A DNA stretch of 64,000 nucleotides, from positions 16,540-80,539 of the forward strand of contig DATBJJ010000120.1 of assembly GCA_036556425.1 (NCBI GenBank). The letters are read 5' to 3'. Shown piece by piece: positions 34,663-43,877 of the stretch. A program made the position numbers and the translations under genes. Each line of letters opens with the position of its first letter. The stretch's first letter is position 1. The notes beneath the pieces are model-generated. The model ran no database searches, was not told the origin of the DNA, and saw nothing but the letters and a program-made list of their open reading frames with translations. Source of the DNA: DATBJJ01 sp036556425. GTDB taxonomy: Bacteria; Acidobacteriota; Vicinamibacteria; Vicinamibacterales; 2-12-FULL-66-21.

Positions 34663-35901
34663 CTACAACGTCTTGAGATACTCGACCAGCTCCGCTTTCT
34701 GCTTGCGCGTCAGCTTCAGCTCGAACAATCGATCGTAGTGATCCACGACGGCCGCGAGATCCTTCGCGCTGCCGTCGTGGAAGTACGGCGGATGCTGCAG
34801 CAGACCGCGAAGCGGGGTCGTCCGATACTTGCCCGTCGCGCTGCGCGCGGCATACGCCGGATCGGTGCCCACCTCGGATGGATCGTGGAGGAACGGCGCC
34901 CGGCGATCCGGACCGCTCAGAACGTCCGTGAAATTCGGGAGCTGATGGCACGTGTCGCATCCGGCTTTGCCGAAGAAGACTCGCTTTCCTCGCCGCGCGG
35001 CCTCCTCGTCGATCAGCCTCGCCGGAGCCTTTGGCGGCCGCAGGCTCAATTGATACGCCAGCAGCGCCGGCAGCTTGGGCGTCACGAGATCCGGCGATTG
35101 CTCGATGAACAGCCCGATGCGCGGATCGCTGAACGAGCCCTGCCCGCCCATCTGCCCCACGCCGACATAGCTGTTCCAGTACGAGATCGGACCATCGGCC
35201 GTGAACGTCTCGAAGCGCACGCCGCGGAGACCGTAGATCGGCGGAATGACGATCGGGATCGACGGTCTGTTCAGCGGGATGATGTTGGTGCCGTCGAACG
35301 CGTGATGGCGCGGATCGTATTTGCCCGGCCCCCACGCGCTGAACTCCGCTTTCGCCGCGGCCTCCAACGCGGGCGACAACGCGAGGATCGCGCCGACGTT
35401 CAGATCGACGTTCGCCCATCCGTCGAGACGTTTGCCGATTCCGGGCGCGATCGAATCGTCGACGGACGAATGGCACAACGCGCACGTGATGCCGATCTTG
35501 GTGAGCTCTCCCGCTGTCGCGAACGTTCCTTTCACGCCGACGACGGCGTTGAGCCGCAGGAGATCGAGCGTCACGTCGGGGCTCGAGAGATCGACCGCGT
35601 TCGCCTTCAGCGCCTTGATGAGATCCCTCGGCAGCGCGTCGGCGTCCACCTTGAGCCCGACGCTCAGCGCCGTCTTGGGATCGACGCCCGCGAGCGCTTC
35701 GGGCATGCGCAGCACATCCGTCCACAATTGCTCGTCGCGGAACGTATCGAACCTGAAGATCGCGCGGCCGTCGCGCAGCCGGCGGTCGCTCAGTTGCTCG
35801 GAGGCGGCCGATTCATGCTCCGCTGGAATCGCAGGCGAAACGGAGAGCGCCGATGTCAGCGCGAGAACGAAAATGCTCGAGACGGCACCGATGAGACGCA
35901 T
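34663..35901 (-). CDS. Di-haem cytochrome c peroxidase-like protein
   Basis: ATG 35901 with AAGGAG ten bases upstream gives 412 residues and a signal peptide of about 26 residues. Two CxxCH haem sites are present, CALCHSS in the first half and CDTCHQL in the second. The C-terminal block TTPLRGLLQHPPYFHDGSA is the hallmark of the bacterial di-haem peroxidase/MauG family. The separation between haem sites (about 170-200 residues) fits the two-domain fold. It should reduce a peroxide or oxidise a periplasmic substrate, with electrons through a small cytochrome. It lies 65 bp downstream of an ECF sigma gene on the same strand and may belong to that sigma factor's unit. Confidence 0.85.
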   Translation of the reverse strand: MRLIGAVSSIFVLALTSALSVSPAIPAEHESAASEQLSDRRLRDGRAIFRFDTFRDEQLWTDVLRMPEALAGVDPKTALSVGLKVDADALPRDLIKALKANAVDLSSPDVTLDLLRLNAVVGVKGTFATAGELTKIGITCALCHSSVDDSIAPGIGKRLDGWANVDLNVGAILALSPALEAAAKAEFSAWGPGKYDPRHHAFDGTNIIPLNRPSIPIVIPPIYGLRGVRFETFTADGPISYWNSYVGVGQMGGQGSFSDPRIGLFIEQSPDLVTPKLPALLAYQLSLRPPKAPARLIDEEAARRGKRVFFGKAGCDTCHQLPNFTDVLSGPDRRAPFLHDPSEVGTDPAYAARSATGKYRTTPLRGLLQHPPYFHDGSAKDLAAVVDHYDRLFELKLTRKQKAELVEYLKTL

Positions 35902-35966
35902 AGTGCGATCACTCCTTCCCCGGTGGATCAGAGTGCGCACTCGTAGAAAGGTGACGGGCGGGCGAT

Positions 35967-36641
35967 CTAGACGGGCGCGATACGCGCGAGAACCAGCGCG
36001 ACCACGCGATCGCAGCGCGGCCGATAGAAGCGGAACGCGTCCGGCGTGACCGCGCCGGTACGCTCGCGCAAGAGCCGGCGGAGTGCGGCCCGGCCGCGCG
36101 ACAGCCGAGTCTTGACGACGTCCTCCGACACGCCGAGCGAATCGGCGACTTCCGATGTGCTGAGCCCTTCGACGTCGCGGAGCACGAATACCTCGCGCAT
36201 GCCGTTCGGCAGCGCATCGATGGCGCATTCCAACAGGCCGCGAAGCTCGCCCGTGAACGCCTGTCGCTCGGGATTCGCGGACGGAGCCTGCGATCCGCCC
36301 GATCGCTCGTCGTCGAAGACCTCGTAGCGTCCGCGGCGGCGCACGCGCGCGAGGGATTCATGGATCGCGATCCGCGTCAGCCACGTGGAGAAGCGCGCCG
36401 ATCCGTTGAACTGGCTCAGATGGGTGAAGGCGTTGACGTAGACCTGCTGCATGACGTCTTCGGCTTCCTGCTCGTCACGCACGATGGACCGAGCCGCCCT
36501 GTAGACGCGCTCGTTGTACCGGCGCATCAACAGCTCGAACATCGCAGTGTTTCCCGCGAGCACTTGCCGGATGATTTCGTCGTCGGGCTGTTCGATGGTG
36601 CCGAACGCCACGGCAGAGTCTCCGCCGCTGGGCATGGTCAT
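35967..36641 (-). CDS. ECF-type RNA polymerase sigma factor
   Basis: ATG 36641 (MTMPSGGDSAVAFG) is chosen over a TTG two codons upstream; no clear ribosome site precedes either. The protein has 224 residues. The sigma-70 region 2 block covers NTAMFELLMRRYNERVYRAA and EQEAEDVMQQVYVNAFTHL. Region 4 is LPNGMREVFVLRDVEGLSTS followed by the helix-turn-helix EVADSLGVSEDVVKTRLSRG. About 30 C-terminal residues extend past region 4 with a single Cys (YRPRCDRVVALVLA), which could be a small regulatory appendage. No anti-sigma gene is adjacent. The di-haem cytochrome lies downstream and the winged-helix/TPR regulator gene upstream on the same strand. Confidence 0.92.
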   Translation of the reverse strand: MTMPSGGDSAVAFGTIEQPDDEIIRQVLAGNTAMFELLMRRYNERVYRAARSIVRDEQEAEDVMQQVYVNAFTHLSQFNGSARFSTWLTRIAIHESLARVRRRGRYEVFDDERSGGSQAPSANPERQAFTGELRGLLECAIDALPNGMREVFVLRDVEGLSTSEVADSLGVSEDVVKTRLSRGRAALRRLLRERTGAVTPDAFRFYRPRCDRVVALVLARIAPV

Positions 36642-36687
36642 GGTCAAGCAATATAGAGTCCCGACACGCGGAAACGTGACAGGGGCC

Positions 36688-38535
36688 TTACCACCCGCCC
36701 TTCTGGAGCAATTCTTTGTAGCGCTGAAGCTCTCGCAGCGGCTGGAACCGCGGATCGGCGTATAGAAAGATGACGTCGTACAACTGCCGCGTGACGGCGA
36801 GATCGAGCCACTTGATGGCTTCGTCGTACTCTCCGAGGCCCACGTAGGCGGCGGCGATGTGATACGCCTCGAACTCGACGTCGGGGCTGTTGAGCGCCTC
36901 GTCCACCAGGCGGCGCGCGTGATGTTTCTGGCCCGCGAGCGCGTACGTATATGCGGAGCGCAGCTTCGTGCCGGCGAGCGCGAACTCGGCGAAGGCCGCC
37001 TCGTACTCGCGGCGCTGTTCGAGGACGAAGCCTATCCGCATGTGCGACCACGTGTGCGTGGGATCGAGCGCAATCGCTTTCTTGAAGTATGGAAGCGCGC
37101 GATCGAACTCGCCGCAGTAGTAGTAGGTCGCGCCGGCTACGTGCGAGACGATCGCGGAGCGCGGATCGAGCGCGAGCGCCTGCTGCGCCTGTTCGATCGC
37201 CGGCGCGCAACGCCCGCGCGCCGACAGGAACTCGGAATAGAAATACCGCGTCGCGACGTGGCTTGGATCCAGCGCGATCGCCTTGCGGTATTCCTCTTCC
37301 GCCCAGTCCCAGCGCAGCATGTGCTCGAGCACGACCGCTTTTGCGGCGTGCGCTTCCGCCAAACGGGCGTCGAGCGCGATCGCGCGCTCCGCGGCTTCCA
37401 GCGCTTCCGCGCGGTGGGTGATCAAGATCGTTTGCGCGAGACCCGCCCACGCGGGCGCGAACGTCGGGTCGCGACGCGTCAGTTCCCGGAAGGCTTCTTC
37501 GGCTCGGCGAATCGCCGGACCGAACCGCGTATTCCAGTCATAGCGCGCGCGCAGGTAGAGATCGTAGACCGCCGGATCCACGGCGCGAGCGGGCGCCGCT
37601 GCCGTGCCGACGGGTCCGAGCGTCGAGAGGATCTGACGCGCGATCGAATCGCCGACTTCACGCTGGAGCTGAAGGATGTCGCGAACTTCTCCCTCGTAGA
37701 TCTCCGCCCAGACGTGCGACTGATCGCTGACGCGAATCAACTGCGCGTTGATGCGCACGCGATCGCCAGAATGCCGCACGGTGCCCTCGACGAGGTGCTG
37801 CGCGCCGAGCTCTCGACCGATTTCGGCGGCGGTCTTCGACGAGCCCCGGTACGACAGCGTCGATGTTCGCGCGATGACGCGGAGCCGCTCGGGATCCGTT
37901 CGCCCGAGCTGCGCGATCAACTCCTCGGTGAAGCCGTCGCTGAAGTAGTCCTGCGCGCGATCACCGCTCAGATTGCCGAACGGCAGCACCGCGATCGTCG
38001 AGATCGAGGAAGTCGTCGACTGCCGCTGACCGCGAAACCACAGGACGGCGACGGTGACGGCGATCGCAGCGATGACCGCGGCGGCGGCCAATCCTGCCTT
38101 TGCGAATCGCGATGATTGCCGCGCCTCAGGAACGGCGGCGGCCGCCGGCGTCTCGATCGGCGGCTCGACGAGGGGCACGGCCGCGGCCACGGGATCAGTG
38201 CGCTCGACCGGCGCGATGAACTTGTAGCCGCGGCGCGGAACGGTCTCGACGAACCGCGGATTGTCCGCATCGTCGCCGAGCGCCGCGCGGATCTGCTTGA
38301 TGCAGAAATTGAGGCCCTGCTCGAAGTCGACGAAGGTCTCCCCGCCCCACACGAGCGCCTTCAACTCGTCGCGCGTCACGACCTGGCCGGCGCGATCGAC
38401 GAGGGCGGTGAGCACGCGTGTTGGCTGCGGCGCCAGGTGAACGGATCGCTCGCCGCGATGCAGCTCTCCAGTCGACGGGCGCAGCTCGAACACGCCGAAC
38501 GTGAAGCGTGGTGACGAAGTTGGCTGGTGCGTCAT
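36688..38535 (-). CDS. CadC-like membrane regulator: winged helix, one transmembrane helix, TolB-like and TPR domains
   Basis: 615 residues. A Trans_reg_C winged helix occupies residues 10-110 (HLAPQPTRVLTALVDRAG, RRGYKFIAPVER). A Pro/Ala linker precedes a single transmembrane helix at about 144-167. Outside the membrane comes a TolB-N/adenylate-cyclase-associated segment (ISTIAVLPFGNLSGD, EELIAQLGRTDPERLRVIA, HLVEGTVRHSGDRVRINAQL), then at least seven TPR-type helix pairs to the C-terminus. Such one-component receptors sense periplasmic signals and bind DNA from the membrane. It is divergent, 136 bp away, from the five-gene envelope operon at 38672-46027, for which it is the natural candidate regulator. 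Confidence 0.87.
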   Translation of the reverse strand: MTHQPTSSPRFTFGVFELRPSTGELHRGERSVHLAPQPTRVLTALVDRAGQVVTRDELKALVWGGETFVDFEQGLNFCIKQIRAALGDDADNPRFVETVPRRGYKFIAPVERTDPVAAAVPLVEPPIETPAAAAVPEARQSSRFAKAGLAAAAVIAAIAVTVAVLWFRGQRQSTTSSISTIAVLPFGNLSGDRAQDYFSDGFTEELIAQLGRTDPERLRVIARTSTLSYRGSSKTAAEIGRELGAQHLVEGTVRHSGDRVRINAQLIRVSDQSHVWAEIYEGEVRDILQLQREVGDSIARQILSTLGPVGTAAAPARAVDPAVYDLYLRARYDWNTRFGPAIRRAEEAFRELTRRDPTFAPAWAGLAQTILITHRAEALEAAERAIALDARLAEAHAAKAVVLEHMLRWDWAEEEYRKAIALDPSHVATRYFYSEFLSARGRCAPAIEQAQQALALDPRSAIVSHVAGATYYYCGEFDRALPYFKKAIALDPTHTWSHMRIGFVLEQRREYEAAFAEFALAGTKLRSAYTYALAGQKHHARRLVDEALNSPDVEFEAYHIAAAYVGLGEYDEAIKWLDLAVTRQLYDVIFLYADPRFQPLRELQRYKELLQKGGW

Positions 38536-38671
38536 TCGAGCCTACCGCAGCTCATTCAGACGCGCAACCCGTGCGGCTGCCGTAGTTGCGGGCTCATGAA
38601 AAACTCCGGCGCAGCGAGTCGCTTCTCCCTGGACCGTACGCGGGCCGCGCACGTAGCGTCTGGCAACAGGA

Positions 38672-40621
38672 ATGATGCGGCTACGAACCGGTTACGTGGT
38701 CTGCGCGGCCATCGCCATCGGCGGGGTGGCAGCCGGGATATTCAACGTGGTTCACCAGCTTCGCGGAATTGCAGGCGGCCTTCAGCAGGTCGTCGTGCCG
38801 GGCGATCACGACATCGCGCTGACACACGTCGGCCGGCACACCATCTTCCACGAAGAACGAGCGGTCGTCGGCGGGCGGTATTTCGCGAGCGATCGTGAGT
38901 TGAGCGGAGTCAAGCTGCGCCTGCAATCGCTGCCGGCCGGACGCGAGATTGCGCTCGATGCGCCCGCCATGCGCACGCAGTACTCCCTTGCCGACCGCGC
39001 GGGATCGTCCATCGCCACGTTTCGGATCGAGACGCCAGGCACGTATCGCCTGAGCGCCTGGTATCCCGATTCCGATTCCAATCGCACTGCGGTCCTCGCG
39101 ATCGGATACGGCATCGAGCACCGCCTGTTGCTGGCGACTGTCGGATCGTTCGGCATCGTCGGCCTCGCGACGATCGCGAGCGCCGCAATCGCCATCGCGA
39201 CATACGTGCGCGGAAGGCGCCAGTCGCAACGGCACGCGGGGAATCACATCGCAGAGGAGGCGGACGTGAAGGCAAAGTTGGTGTGCGTGATGTTCGCGTT
39301 GCTCGTCGCCGGTCCGGCATTCGCGCAGGGGCAACCCGCGCAGCAGAAGCCGGTGCTCGCGAGCGTGGATTCGCGATGGGGAAATACATATTGCGATCTG
39401 ACCGAGCTCGCTCGAACGGGGACCGCCGAGCTCAGCGTCCGCTACCGGTATCGCAACGTCGGGGAGGAATCGCTCACGATGCCGCACGTCAACCTCGTGC
39501 CGCGTACGCGAGTGTTCGATCCGGTCAGCCGCACGCTGTTCGGCGTGATGATGGACTCGTCAGGAAAGCCGGTCACCAGCACGATGTTGGACGGTCAGGC
39601 CGCGCGCCCGATTCCCGCTCATGCGACGCACGCACATTGGGCAAGGTTCCAGGCGCCGCCGGAGAACGTCACGTCGGTGACGGTGTTGATCGAAGGATGC
39701 CAGCCGTTCGACGACATTCCGATTGGCGGAAGTGCATCGGCAGCGCCGCGCGCGACTCCGACGCCGGCGATTGCCAGCCAAGACGGGGAAGCCGATGGGC
39801 TGGTCGTCGACGTGACGAGCGTGACCCGAACGTCCGGTGGATTCCTCAGCGTTGCCTTCCGGTATCGGTACACGGGCACTGACAGACACAATTTCCCGCA
39901 TGCTCCGACGGTCAGAGGCGCGTATTACCTCGATAGCCAGAACCGCAAGAAGTACGAGGTCGCGCGCAACCAGAAAAAGGAGCCGCTGTGCAGCGAACCG
40001 CTCAGCCTCGCGTTCCCGGCCGGTGAAACCCTCGAACCGGGTGAATCCATGTCGTTCTGGGCCAAGTTCGGCGCGCCGCCGGCGTCGACGAAGACCGTGG
40101 CGCTGCACGTGCCGTTCGCGCCGCCGTTCGACGACGTACCGATCGCGGGCGCCGATACCGGCTCCGGGGGAACCAGCACCACGGTCGCGGGATCGACCAT
40201 CGGCGTCGAAACAGCTTTGAAGGATCTGAACGCGAAGGTCACGCCGGCAGAAATTCGCATCGAGCTGTCGGCCGACGTGCTGTTCGACTTCGACAAGGCT
40301 GACATCAAGAAAGAGGCGGAGCCGAGCCTTCAGAAACTCGCGACCGTCCTCAACGCGAATCCTGGCGCGAAGGTCGAGATCGAGGGACATACCGACGGCA
40401 AAGGGGCCGACGACTACAACCAGACGCTGTCCGAGCTGCGCGCCGCGAGCGTGAAGCGTTGGCTCGTCGCCAACGCGAAGGTTCCCGCCGCGAGCGTCGC
40501 GACGCGCGGCTGGGGCAAGACGAAGCCAGTCGCGCACAACACGAAGCCCGATGGATCGGACGATCCCGACGGCCGCGCGAAGAACCGCCGCGTCGAGATC
40601 GTCGTGCGCAAGGGCGCGTAG
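38672..40621 (+). CDS. Two-part envelope protein: membrane-anchored N-terminal region continuous with an OmpA-type peptidoglycan-binding protein
   Basis: The single frame of 649 residues has no internal stop. Residues 8-26 and about 150-175 are transmembrane helices enclosing a periplasmic beta-rich domain, and the chain then returns to the cytoplasm. At residue 199 a GTG with AGAGGAGG five bases upstream begins what looks like a complete signal peptide (KAKLVCVMFALLVAGPAFAQ). Two similar Ig-like domains follow (each ending near PFDDIPI or PFDDVPI), then an OmpA C-terminal domain (VLFDFDKADIKKEAEPSLQ, IEGHTDGKG, NRRVEI). It may be one three-helix protein or two products through internal initiation. 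It is the first gene of a five-gene operon. Confidence 0.78.
   Translation: MMRLRTGYVVCAAIAIGGVAAGIFNVVHQLRGIAGGLQQVVVPGDHDIALTHVGRHTIFHEERAVVGGRYFASDRELSGVKLRLQSLPAGREIALDAPAMRTQYSLADRAGSSIATFRIETPGTYRLSAWYPDSDSNRTAVLAIGYGIEHRLLLATVGSFGIVGLATIASAAIAIATYVRGRRQSQRHAGNHIAEEADVKAKLVCVMFALLVAGPAFAQGQPAQQKPVLASVDSRWGNTYCDLTELARTGTAELSVRYRYRNVGEESLTMPHVNLVPRTRVFDPVSRTLFGVMMDSSGKPVTSTMLDGQAARPIPAHATHAHWARFQAPPENVTSVTVLIEGCQPFDDIPIGGSASAAPRATPTPAIASQDGEADGLVVDVTSVTRTSGGFLSVAFRYRYTGTDRHNFPHAPTVRGAYYLDSQNRKKYEVARNQKKEPLCSEPLSLAFPAGETLEPGESMSFWAKFGAPPASTKTVALHVPFAPPFDDVPIAGADTGSGGTSTTVAGSTIGVETALKDLNAKVTPAEIRIELSADVLFDFDKADIKKEAEPSLQKLATVLNANPGAKVEIEGHTDGKGADDYNQTLSELRAASVKRWLVANAKVPAASVATRGWGKTKPVAHNTKPDGSDDPDGRAKNRRVEIVVRKGA
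39253..39268 (+). promoter_or_regulatory. Internal ribosome-binding site and GTG start inside the OmpA fusion gene
   Basis: AGAGGAGG at 39253-39260 is followed after 5 bases by an in-frame GTG at 39266 that begins a signal-peptide-like sequence. It could start a separate 451-residue OmpA protein ending at 40621. Confidence 0.55.
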
Positions 40622-40626
40622 CCGCC

Positions 40627-41718
40627 GTGTGGACTCGCGCACCGCTGCTGCTCGTGACGATCGCGATCGCTGCGGCCGCGTGCCACTCGGGTGACAGTGC
40701 GCCTGCCCCGCCAGCTTCGTCCGCCGAGCCATCGCCGGCCGCCGCGCCGGCGTCGAGCGCGGCGGATCGCGAGGGTGCGCCAGCCGATCCCGCTCGCTTT
40801 CGAGCCGCGATCAAGAGCGCGCCCGCCGGGCAATGGTCGGCGTTCGAGCAAGCCGTGCTCGCGCCCCGCGATCGCGGGACGTGGGACGACTATCGCGTCG
40901 GCTCGCCCGTCGTCATGAAGGACGCGGCAGAGTCCCGCTATCGCATGTGGTTCGTGGGCTGCCGCCTCGCCGCGGATCGCCACGACTGCGCCGTCGGCCA
41001 TGCAACATCGGCGGACGGCATCGCGTGGACGAGAGCGGACTCGCCCGTGTTCGTGCCCCCAAACATGCCGGCTTCGTACTGGCTCAACGCGATCACCGTC
41101 GTCAAAGCCGGCGATCGCTATTTGCTGTGGTACTCGATCGACGGCGATTCGTTCGGCGATCGCCCGCGAGCGACGCTCCACTTGGCAACGTCCACCGACG
41201 GCACCGCGTGGCAGGAGACCGGACTCGTGCACACGACGATGCAGGACCGGTCGCGCGCGATACGGCACGCGACGCACTACGACGGAAAGCTGTTTCACCT
41301 CTGGTACTTCGATTTTCCCGACAGCGATCACGTCGAAGCGCTCGTTCATCTCACGTCGCCTGACGGCAGAGTCTGGACGATGGCCGGCAGCGACACGCTC
41401 GACGACGGCGCGGCACGCGTGGGCCGGCCTTTCATGACCTCGGCGTCGGATGGCCGCGGTGGATTCCGCGCGCTCCTCGTCGATCGCCGGAACCGTGGAG
41501 AGCGCCCGTCGCTCCGATGGTTGATGTCTGTTGACGGCACGATGTGGACGGACGGACCGAAGGAGCGCGAATCGCTCCTGGCGCCGGACCTCGCGATCGT
41601 CGATTTGAGCGCGGTCGATGATGCCGGGGGTCTCTGGATATGGACGACGATGGCGGCGCCGGAGAAGCGATCCGCGGAGAGCATCGGCGTCGCCTTCAAG
41701 AAAGGATCGGGATCATGA
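40627..41718 (+). CDS. Lipoprotein with a five-bladed-propeller (GH43/arabinanase-like) fold
   Basis: GTG 40627 starts five bases after the preceding stop and yields 363 residues. Residues 5-18 form a signal peptide with a lipobox ending AAAC (Cys about 18), followed by a Ser/Pro/Ala-rich linker. The rest shows the repeated RYRMWFVGC, HATSADGIAWTRADSPVF, RYLLWYSIDGDSFGD and LATSTDGTAW strands of glycosidase-like five-bladed propellers (GH32/43/62 fold). Catalytic acids of GH43 cannot be assigned with confidence, so it may bind rather than cleave glycan. It is the second gene of the operon, and its TGA overlaps the ATG of the metzincin-like gene. Confidence 0.75.
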   Translation: MWTRAPLLLVTIAIAAAACHSGDSAPAPPASSAEPSPAAAPASSAADREGAPADPARFRAAIKSAPAGQWSAFEQAVLAPRDRGTWDDYRVGSPVVMKDAAESRYRMWFVGCRLAADRHDCAVGHATSADGIAWTRADSPVFVPPNMPASYWLNAITVVKAGDRYLLWYSIDGDSFGDRPRATLHLATSTDGTAWQETGLVHTTMQDRSRAIRHATHYDGKLFHLWYFDFPDSDHVEALVHLTSPDGRVWTMAGSDTLDDGAARVGRPFMTSASDGRGGFRALLVDRRNRGERPSLRWLMSVDGTMWTDGPKERESLLAPDLAIVDLSAVDDAGGLWIWTTMAAPEKRSAESIGVAFKKGSGS

Positions 41719-43877
41719 GACGCCGTGCGGTCTGGGCGATCGCGGCCATCGTGTCCGCCGCGGCGATCGCGGCCGCGCATCTCTCCGCGCAGGGGCCAAC
41801 GCCGCGCGGGCGAAACCGGCGCGTGTGGACTGGAACGATTGACGATCGCGAGATTGGACTCGGCCTCACCGACGAGACGCCGGCGCGCCGGCCGGTGAGG
41901 TACTTCAAGGACGTCGACGTCAGCTTCAGGTTCGTGTCGGAAGACGATCCCAACCGTCCGGGCTTCACGCGGTGGACGTCGAGGCGCTTGACGTGGCGCG
42001 GATTCGCCACGTCGTCGAGCGCGATCACCGGCAACGACTGCGTGGGCAGCGGCAGTATCGATCTCGGTCCCTCCCCGTCGTACAGCGCGACGACGTCCGC
42101 GCAGGATGCGCAGATGAAGATTCCGTGCAAGTCGTGGGACAAGGTGACCAACTGGGCGATCATCCTGCTGCCCCACCCGACCGTCCACATGCCGCGGATC
42201 GACACGTCGATGACGAACTGCGAGAGCCGCCGATGGACGGTCGGCGGCGTCCGCTACACGCTCGCCGTCGCCGGCGGCGACGCGGAGGCAGCGTTCGTCG
42301 TCGAGAACCCGGAAGACGCGCCGAAGCCCGGCCAGCGGTACCGCATTCGCGCGAAGTCCAACGTGGCAGGGCGCTGGAAGTTCACAGTCGATTCCTCGCA
42401 CTTTCGCGGGTACGCGACGAACGCCGACGTGGATACCGCGTACTTCGAGCTCTTCGCACTGCCGCAGCTCCGCGGAAAGTACGGCACGTACGATCCCGAT
42501 TTGGTGTTCGATCCCGCGGAGGTCGAGTACGAGCGCACCGAGTGGAAACCGCCGTCGAGGGACAGCGGCGCCGACAAGTGGAGCGTGCTCGAGTCGCGCG
42601 ACGACACATCGCTGACGCGCGTCGAAGCCGCGCTCACGGCGATGGACTTCGGCGCCTATGGAGAGCTGCGGGCGTACTTTGCGCCGACGTGCGGCGGCCA
42701 ATGGATGCCCGCTACAGTCGAGAACACCGACGCGTGGACGGTGAAGATCCCGGACGACATCGATCACAACTCGATGGCTGACAGCTGCCCTGGATCGACC
42801 GGCGACGACTGCGCGTGGTATCGGACGCTGGACAGGATGGCCGACGGCGACTACCAGCCGGACAGCGCCGATGGGCGCGGCGACGGCCTCACCGCGTTCG
42901 AGGAATACCGCGGCTTCATGACGCAGGTTGGCGACAACTGCGACTCGGCGCTTGCCATCAAGCACGTCCGCACGAATCCGACAACGAAGGACCTCTTCAT
43001 TCATTCTCCGGATCCGCTGCTCACGATCGAGTCGCGTCGGTTCACGCATCGATCCGAATTGGACGTCTGGACCGTCTGTCCGAAGTACTACCAGAGCAAC
43101 GAGTCGCGCGCGGTGAACTTCACGATGTGGTATGCGCCGGCCGGCGGTCTCGAGGGCGAGCGGTTGTCGTACATCCTCCAGCACGGTCTCTACGTCGTCA
43201 ACGAAGACCTGCCGGGACTCTACGGCCGGACGATTGGATTCGGACCGCCGTACTTCGTCGACAAAGTGATCATCGACGTTCGCGCGATCGAGAGCATGGT
43301 GTTCGACGATCCGAGGCTGTTCGAGGTGCTGCCTTACATCAAGCGGACGCTCGCGCACGAGCTCGGACACGCGCTCGGCATCAGGCATCACGGAGATGGC
43401 AATATCAACAGGCCGATCGTGCTCCTCAATCAGCCGAGATGCCCGCGCGGCACGACAGAAGGCACCGTCGAGGGAACAACCGGACCCGCGTGCAAGACCG
43501 AAAGCATCGCGGTGCGCGGCGCGCAGAACAGCGGCGACGCGAGATGTCCGATGAAGTACATCCGTTGGGCGTGGTACGTGCCGCCCGGCAATCCGCTCAG
43601 ATCCGTCGGCACCGTCGACTTCAAACCGAAGGACGCGCATAGCTGGAGCCGCCCGCAAGAGCTGCCCGGCTACATCGGGCGGATCATGCGGTACGAAATC
43701 GCGCTCGACAAGCCTGGACTCGTCGGGTTCTGCACCAACGCGGACGGTACCGGGATCAACGATCTCCCCGCAGAGCGGAATCACGCGGGTGATGCGAGCG
43801 CCTACACCGACGACTACAACCGGCAGCGCGGTGGTGGAAACTGCAAGGCGCAGCTTCGGATCAAGGATCCGGAGTAG
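41715..43877 (+). CDS. Secreted metzincin-like metalloprotease-domain protein
   Basis: ATG 41715 overlaps the preceding stop (ATGA). The protein has 720 residues with a signal peptide of about 26 (RRRAVWAIAAIVSAAAIAAA). The N-terminal half is beta-rich and unrecognised. Around residues 345-400 a Asp-rich segment (DDIDHNSMADSCPGSTGDD, DSADGRGDGLTAFEEYRG) resembles calcium-binding thrombospondin-3/EF-hand-like repeats. The zinc site HELGHALGIRH is at 548-558, the extended HExxHxxGxxH metzincin pattern. M613 in DARCPMKYIRW is a plausible Met-turn. A secreted or periplasmic protease is likely. Its stop touches the ATG of the next operon gene. Such a protein may mature other members of the operon; that is inference. 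Confidence 0.75.
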   Translation: MRRRAVWAIAAIVSAAAIAAAHLSAQGPTPRGRNRRVWTGTIDDREIGLGLTDETPARRPVRYFKDVDVSFRFVSEDDPNRPGFTRWTSRRLTWRGFATSSSAITGNDCVGSGSIDLGPSPSYSATTSAQDAQMKIPCKSWDKVTNWAIILLPHPTVHMPRIDTSMTNCESRRWTVGGVRYTLAVAGGDAEAAFVVENPEDAPKPGQRYRIRAKSNVAGRWKFTVDSSHFRGYATNADVDTAYFELFALPQLRGKYGTYDPDLVFDPAEVEYERTEWKPPSRDSGADKWSVLESRDDTSLTRVEAALTAMDFGAYGELRAYFAPTCGGQWMPATVENTDAWTVKIPDDIDHNSMADSCPGSTGDDCAWYRTLDRMADGDYQPDSADGRGDGLTAFEEYRGFMTQVGDNCDSALAIKHVRTNPTTKDLFIHSPDPLLTIESRRFTHRSELDVWTVCPKYYQSNESRAVNFTMWYAPAGGLEGERLSYILQHGLYVVNEDLPGLYGRTIGFGPPYFVDKVIIDVRAIESMVFDDPRLFEVLPYIKRTLAHELGHALGIRHHGDGNINRPIVLLNQPRCPRGTTEGTVEGTTGPACKTESIAVRGAQNSGDARCPMKYIRWAWYVPPGNPLRSVGTVDFKPKDAHSWSRPQELPGYIGRIMRYEIALDKPGLVGFCTNADGTGINDLPAERNHAGDASAYTDDYNRQRGGGNCKAQLRIKDPE

